Source: Pseudomonas fluorescens
Lineage (GTDB): Bacteria; Pseudomonadota; Gammaproteobacteria; Pseudomonadales; Pseudomonadaceae
DNA: 64,000 nt
Reading direction: 5' to 3'
Assembly (NCBI RefSeq): GCF_902497775.2
Contig: NZ_OZ024668.1
Coordinates: 2,379,826 to 2,443,825, forward strand
Part shown: one piece after another, positions 60,141-64,000 of the stretch
Numbering within the stretch: the first letter of the stretch is position 1
How the letters are laid out: every line of letters starts with the position of its first letter
Notes under the pieces: model-generated
What the model was told of the DNA's origin: nothing
Seen by the model: the letters and a program-made list of their open reading frames with translations, nothing else
The model's database searches: none
Translations under genes and position numbers: made by a program

Positions 60141-61109
60141 ATGAACTATCTGCTGAGTCTGATCAACAGTGTGGTGGGCGACGAGCAGTTGGCGCGCCTG
60201 TTGTTCGCAGGGGCCATCGGCCTGAGCGTAGTGCTCGCGCTGGCAACGGTGGTGTTGCTGGTGCAGGGGTTGCAAGACCCGGTACAGCGCCGTCTTTTGC
60301 TGATTAAACGCAGTCATGGCGGGGAGAGTTACGGGAAAAGCACGCCCAGCAACCTGCAGCTGTTGCTGGAGAACGTCGGCCAGCGCTTTTCTTCGGTAGA
60401 GGAGGGCCAGCCTTCGGCGACCCGAACGCTGCTGACCCATGCCGGCTATCGTTCGCACGCAGCGGTGCAGATGTACTGGGCGATTCGCCTGTTGCTGCCA
60501 TTGGCCATGGTGGGCCTTACGGTGCTGGCATTGCCGCTGATTCCGAAATTGTCGCTACTCCTCGGTATGGTCGTGCTGTTAGTGACGCTGGGTGTGGCAT
60601 GGCTGTTGCCGTCCATTTATGTCAACGCGCGCAAACAGGCACGGATGACCCGTTTGCTCGTCGCCTTCCCGGATGCCCTGGACCTGATGGTGGTGTGTGT
60701 CGAGTCGGGCCTGGCCTTGCCCCAGGCGATCGAGCGGGTATCCGAGGAAATGGCGGTCAGCCAACCCGATCTGGCCGTGGAGCTGGCGCTGGTCAATTCC
60801 GAAGTCCGCGCGGGGATCCCCAGTACCGAAGCGCTCAAGCGCCTGGCCGAACGGACTGGCCTGGAAGACATTCGCGGGCTGGTCAGCTTGCTCGCGCAGA
60901 GCATTCGCTTTGGTACCAGTGTCGGGGCGACCTTGCGCATCTACGCTGAAGAGTTTCGTGACCGGCGTACCCAGTTGGCGGAAGAGAAAGCGGCAAAAAT
61001 CGGCACAAAACTGATGTTCCCGTTGATTTTCTGCCTATGGCCGAGCTTTTTCCTGGTGGCTATCGGCCCAGCAATCATTGGCGTGTTCAAGGTCTTCGGG
61101 AAGTTGTAG
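60141..61109 (+). CDS. tadC: Tad platform protein TadC
   Basis: A 322-residue inner-membrane protein with GspF/T2SF domain; the family sequence AFPDALDLMVVCVESGLALPQAIERV lies near 178-203. Helices are predicted near residues 20-43, 115-160 and 295-320. It is the last gene of the rightward tad operon and is followed by a very strong hairpin. Confidence 0.92.
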   Translation: MNYLLSLINSVVGDEQLARLLFAGAIGLSVVLALATVVLLVQGLQDPVQRRLLLIKRSHGGESYGKSTPSNLQLLLENVGQRFSSVEEGQPSATRTLLTHAGYRSHAAVQMYWAIRLLLPLAMVGLTVLALPLIPKLSLLLGMVVLLVTLGVAWLLPSIYVNARKQARMTRLLVAFPDALDLMVVCVESGLALPQAIERVSEEMAVSQPDLAVELALVNSEVRAGIPSTEALKRLAERTGLEDIRGLVSLLAQSIRFGTSVGATLRIYAEEFRDRRTQLAEEKAAKIGTKLMFPLIFCLWPSFFLVAIGPAIIGVFKVFGKL

Positions 61110-61134
61110 GCAGAGGCGGGTAAGCATCAGCGAC

Positions 61135-61184
61135 TTGGGGCCTCTGCCCCCAGCGGGCAAACCCGCTGGGGGCAGAGGCCCCAA
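61135..61184. terminator. Perfect 23-bp inverted repeat between convergent tadC and DUF3613 genes
   Basis: The arms at 61135-61157 and 61162-61184 are exact reverse complements over 23 bp, with a CAAA loop. The stem starts TTGGGGCC and ends CAGCGGG. It lies 26 bp after tadC and 12 bp before the stop of the DUF3613 gene, so it can serve as a terminator for both operons. Only short T or A runs flank it, so the stem itself must be the main signal. Confidence 0.8.
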
Positions 61185-61196
61185 TGCTGTTATGGG

Positions 61197-61457
61197 TTAC
61201 TTGCGATTTGAGCTGGAGTATTCCTTGTAGAATTGCGGGATGACATGTTTGTAACTCTCCAGCCAGCGTTGCAGGCTCAGGTCCCGCTCGATGGCCGCCG
61301 CTGTTTGCGGGATAGGCGAAACGACCTGACCGCGAGACTGCAGCAGTAACCAGGCTTCGGTTTCCTGCTGTTGTGGCGATGAAGGGCCGGGTTCGATGGC
61401 TTGGGCTGCGAGGGGAAGAAGCAACAGTCCCAGGCAGCTGAGTATGTTCTGTTTCAT
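61197..61457 (-). CDS. DUF3613-like small exported protein of the tad locus
   Basis: An 86-residue protein with a Sec signal peptide (residues 1-20, cut after AQA) and a short helical mature part with the sequence ETEAWLLLQSRGQVVSPIPQT, which fits DUF3613. Such proteins are encoded in many Tad loci, function unknown. ATG 61457 has GAGGT upstream; a GTG three bases earlier is also possible. It starts 3 bp beyond the tadD stop and is the last gene of the leftward arm. Confidence 0.75.
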   Translation of the reverse strand: MKQNILSCLGLLLLPLAAQAIEPGPSSPQQQETEAWLLLQSRGQVVSPIPQTAAAIERDLSLQRWLESYKHVIPQFYKEYSSSNRK

Positions 61458-61459
61458 CA

Positions 61460-62197
61460 CTACCTCTGCGTTGTTGGCGGATTGACACCGGATGGCGCCG
61501 GATCGAGCGCCGTTGCTACCCGATCACTGGGCACTGCTACGGCCTTGGCCGAGCTTTTGAGTTTTTCGGCGCGTACCTGGGCTTCGCTGACTTGTTCGGG
61601 GCTCAAGCCCATACGACTGACCAATTCCGAGGCTTGCTTCCAGTTACCTTGATAAATCAGCAAGGTCACCAGATTGACCGCCGCCAACTGATCGGACTGC
61701 TTCAATTCCATGGCGGTGATGAACTCAAAACGTGCCTCTTTAAGCTTCAGTTGCTTGAGGTAGACCACGCCCAGGTCGTTGCGAATCTTCTCGTCAGTGG
61801 GGGAGAGTTGAGCGGCCCGCTGCAAATGCTTTAGCGCCTGCTCGGTGTCGGTGTGCGCGGCGGCCAATTGGCCCAGGCCGTGTTCCCCTTCGGCGGCGAG
61901 ACAAGTGCCCAGTAAACTGCGATACAACGGCTCGGCCTCGTTTTGCCCAAGCATGCGGTAGATCTTGGCCTTGCGCAGGCGCACGGCCGCGAGGTCAGGC
62001 GGCAGGTTTTGCAGATTGGCCAAGCCTGCGTGCAACTTGCCGTCACTGATCATGTCATCCGCCATACTCAACGACAGCTCCTGATCCGGGCTTGGCTTGG
62101 CGCACGAGGCCGAACCCAGTCCGGACCATTGTGCGCCACCCTCTGTGGCACAGCCGCTGAGCATCAGCAGTCCCAACGCAGCAATCATTGTCTTCAT
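61460..62197 (-). CDS. tadD: TPR lipoprotein TadD
   Basis: A 245-residue lipoprotein. The lipobox is LMLSGC, with the cysteine near residue 16. Three tetratricopeptide-like repeats can be seen between residues 75 and 190 (for example ALKHLQRAAQLSPTDEKIRNDLGVVYLKQ). TadD acts as a pilotin or assembly factor for the secretin. ATG 62197 follows AGGAGC. It lies 26 bp after the secretin gene. Confidence 0.88.
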   Translation of the reverse strand: MKTMIAALGLLMLSGCATEGGAQWSGLGSASCAKPSPDQELSLSMADDMISDGKLHAGLANLQNLPPDLAAVRLRKAKIYRMLGQNEAEPLYRSLLGTCLAAEGEHGLGQLAAAHTDTEQALKHLQRAAQLSPTDEKIRNDLGVVYLKQLKLKEARFEFITAMELKQSDQLAAVNLVTLLIYQGNWKQASELVSRMGLSPEQVSEAQVRAEKLKSSAKAVAVPSDRVATALDPAPSGVNPPTTQR

Positions 62198-62223
62198 TCT
62201 GTGCTCCTGCAATGTCCTGATGC

Positions 62224-63465
62224 TCATTTCGACAAGCCGCTGAGCTTGTCGAAGTTACCGTCTTCGAGGAAATACATACGGAACCAGTTCGGGTCGTAAT
62301 TACGCAGTTTTTCACCCGGTAACGAAGGCAGTCGGGCGTTCGCCGCCAGCGGTTGAACCAGGCGCGGGGTCACGATCATCAGCAGCTCCTTTTCCTCGCG
62401 GCTGATAGTGGAATCGCGAAAGAACGCCCCGAGGATCGGAACGTCGCCCAGGCCAGGAAACTTGCTCACCGATGAGGTGTTGGTCGAACTGATCAGGCCG
62501 CTGATCACGAAGCTTTCGCCGTCTGCCAGAGAAATACTGGTGTCAGTGCGGCGCACCCTCAACCCGGGAACGATAAAGTCCTGGATCCTCACGCCATTCT
62601 CATAGTCAAGTTCACTGACTTCCGGTGCCACCTTCAAGGCGATTCGATCGCGCCCAATGATGGTTGGCGTCAGGGTCAGGCGAATCCCGAACTCTTTGTA
62701 CTCAATGGTGACCGTGTCGCTGCCACTGCTGGGCACCGGGATAGGCACCTCGCCGCCGGCAAGGAAACTCGCACTCTGGCCACTCAGCGCCACCAGGCTC
62801 GGACGCGCCAGGGTATAGGCAAAGCCACTGCCTTCGAGCGCGTTGATCAAGCCAAGCACGTTGCCGCCACCAAAGCCGATATTGAAACTGCCATTATCCA
62901 GCGGGATACGGGCTGCCGTGTTGCCAAGCTGGCCGGGCGACACGGTCACCAGGGGGACAGTGCCGGGGGAGCCAAACAGAAAGCTGCCGCCTTTGCCGAA
63001 GATCGACGTGCTGGCCTCTTTCAACTTGGTACGACTGACTTCGACAAAGCGGATATCGGTCTGTACCTGGCTGGGTAGCATTGGGTCTTCCGAGGGCGGC
63101 AACACCGTGCTCACCAGCGAACCGGCGCCTTTGCCCTGGACAAACACCATGCTCTGGCGAGGTGAGCTGGAGCATGCGGTCCAGACCATCAGGCTGGTAG
63201 CGCCGGGGGCAACACCGGTCACCAGGAAGTCCTTATTGTTATTGAGGTGCACGTCGGCGATTTTCGGATCGCCGACAGCCAATCGAGTGATGGCCACCTC
63301 CGACCCCATCACCGTTTGCATGCCTTCACCGACTTCGAGTACGGCGGGTAGGGGGGCCAATGTTGAACAATTGCCGGGGGCTGCCAGGGCCATACTGGCA
63401 GGTAATCCAGTGAAAACCAAAGTCCACGCAACTCGCTTGAGTACTTGCACGTAATCATTGTTCAT
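62224..63465 (-). CDS. rcpA: Tad pilus secretin RcpA/CpaC
   Basis: A 413-residue outer-membrane secretin. Signal peptide residues 1-29 end ALA. The N-domain (GSEVAITRLAVGDPKIADVHLNNNKDFLVTG) is the CpaC-type pilus/BON region, and the C-terminal secretin domain holds VPIPVPSSGS, EFGIRLTLTPTI and the GLGDVPILGAFFR signature. It forms the channel for the Flp pilus. ATG 63465 follows AAGGAAG. In many tad loci it is in the same operon as cpaB; here it is on the opposite strand with tadD. Confidence 0.92.
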   Translation of the reverse strand: MNNDYVQVLKRVAWTLVFTGLPASMALAAPGNCSTLAPLPAVLEVGEGMQTVMGSEVAITRLAVGDPKIADVHLNNNKDFLVTGVAPGATSLMVWTACSSSPRQSMVFVQGKGAGSLVSTVLPPSEDPMLPSQVQTDIRFVEVSRTKLKEASTSIFGKGGSFLFGSPGTVPLVTVSPGQLGNTAARIPLDNGSFNIGFGGGNVLGLINALEGSGFAYTLARPSLVALSGQSASFLAGGEVPIPVPSSGSDTVTIEYKEFGIRLTLTPTIIGRDRIALKVAPEVSELDYENGVRIQDFIVPGLRVRRTDTSISLADGESFVISGLISSTNTSSVSKFPGLGDVPILGAFFRDSTISREEKELLMIVTPRLVQPLAANARLPSLPGEKLRNYDPNWFRMYFLEDGNFDKLSGLSK

Positions 63466-63888
63466 TCACTGCTTCCTTGTCTGGTTCAGGTCTGGTTGTT
63501 ACGGATTGCTTACACCTGTTGTTTGTCTGGCGATCCCGAGCGGGGACTGCACTTCTGGTTTGAATAACCGTCCTTGATATTTGACGTTAGCGTAGAAAGG
63601 TCAAAATGCTATGAATTGTAAAAAAACGATTCCCAGCCGGACTACCTTCAACAGCCCCTGAATCCCGCAAACGATCAACCTCACGGGGAGAGGGACGCCG
63701 AATTCACCAACAAGATCGGTAGCGCGCGCCCAGATCATCTCGTTGGCCCTCCCAGGTAGGCTGAAACTCCCATTCGGCCTGGGAGAATCGGCCGATGCGC
63801 AATTCCCGACGCTTGTTCACAGTGGTGGCATGTAGCAGTAAAGGTCCACGCTCCGGCCCCTATGGCTGGGATTGTTCGGGAGAACGTT
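63466..63888. other. Intergenic region between rcpA and the next gene
   Basis: This 423-bp gap shows no convincing gene. It holds the leftward rcpA promoter (see 63576-63604), an AT-rich patch near 63605-63632, and an inverted repeat CTCCCAGG (63749-63756) / CCTGGGAG (63778-63785). The right part should hold the promoter of the gene at 63889. No ACTCCTA repeat like that at flp1/flp2 was seen. Confidence 0.5.
63576..63604 (-). promoter_or_regulatory. Probable sigma70 promoter of rcpA-tadD-DUF3613
   Basis: On the minus strand, TTGACC (63604-63599) is followed after 17 bp by AATATC (63581-63576). The -35 matches five of six consensus bases; the -10 is weak. Transcription would start near 63570, giving a leader of about 105 nt before the rcpA ATG. 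Confidence 0.4.
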
Positions 63889-64000
63889 ATGACTATCCGC
63901 AAAAAAATCGCATCGCCGACGAGCGATCTTACCGATGACACGGATGCCAACCTGCTTCCCATCACGGCCGTCACCGCCGACCAGACACATTCCGCCCCCG
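63889..64000 (+). CDS. Start of an unidentified gene, cut by the window edge
   Basis: An ATG at 63889 follows GGGAGA and opens a frame that runs to the window end (37 codons). The visible N-terminus begins TIRKKIASPTSDLTDDTDAN, a polar, acidic segment with no signal peptide or membrane helix yet. I do not recognise the family. Confidence 0.5.
   Translation, partial: MTIRKKIASPTSDLTDDTDANLLPITAVTADQTHSAP

Noticed and set aside
63735-63974. 79-codon minus-strand frame at the right end
   Set aside because: It overlaps the better supported plus-strand start at 63889 and lacks family likeness.
1-64000. CRISPR arrays, rRNA, tRNA, insertion sequences, prophage
   Set aside because: No regularly spaced repeats, no tRNA-like cloverleaf or rRNA sequence in the gaps, and no transposase or phage proteins among the reading frames.

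Overview
The window looks like a chromosome segment of a Pseudomonas species (fluorescens/putida lineage). This is inferred from high GC with strong third-position G/C bias, short REP-like palindromes of the kind common in those genomes, the tail of a LapC-like adhesin exporter at the left edge, and typical Pseudomonas families (PuuC/SpuC-type amine catabolism, Kup, MocR, a DUF1302/DUF1329 cluster). No rRNA, tRNA, CRISPR array, insertion sequence or phage gene was recognised. Most of the window is metabolic and accessory DNA.

Layout. (1) 1-212: end of a type I secretion adaptor. (2) 389-9465: an eight-gene operon for degrading a nitrogenous compound (flavoprotein monooxygenase, Rid protein, DUF1028 protein, M20 deacylase, aldehyde dehydrogenase, amino-acid permease, omega-aminotransferase, PotF-like binding protein), with a convergent LysR gene. 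(3) 10.6-18.5 kb: a small acidic protein, MgtC with a long leader, an AaeBXA-type efflux operon that carries a CrtZ-like hydroxylase, a serine/threonine dehydratase with an AraC regulator, and a BASS transporter. (4) 18.6-25.6 kb: DyP peroxidase, Kup, then an MFS transporter, a TIM-barrel isomerase-like protein and a MocR regulator. (5) 25.8-32.1 kb: a seven-gene catabolic operon (quinone oxidoreductase, TauD-like dioxygenase, BKACE, MFS, DsbA-like, Rieske, YeiH) followed by its likely AraC-type regulator. (6) 33.4-44.4 kb: serine hydrolase, DUF1302, DUF1329, YCF48 propeller, RND/MMPL permease, DmdC-like acyl-CoA dehydrogenase and AlkK-like ligase, which together suggest uptake and CoA activation of a hydrophobic acid or ester. 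(7) 44.5-49.1 kb: GMC oxidoreductase, a two-component pair and a lipoprotein. (8) 49.2-63.5 kb: a complete Tad/Flp pilus locus with two Flp pilins, an extra AAA+ ATPase, an AraC regulator with a degenerate receiver, and a convergent secretin-TadD-DUF3613 arm. A new gene starts at 63889.

The most notable results come from reading the intergenic DNA. A 17-bp motif (TGTCRTCAAATGARAAG-like), paired at a 21-bp spacing, lies at matching positions upstream of both operon 5 and operon 6. This suggests that the AraC protein encoded between them controls one regulon of about 19 kb. Separately, both flp genes carry a tandem ACTCCTA repeat, also 21 bp apart, at the same distance from a putative -10 box. 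That suggests direct control by the neighbouring AraC/pseudo-receiver protein.
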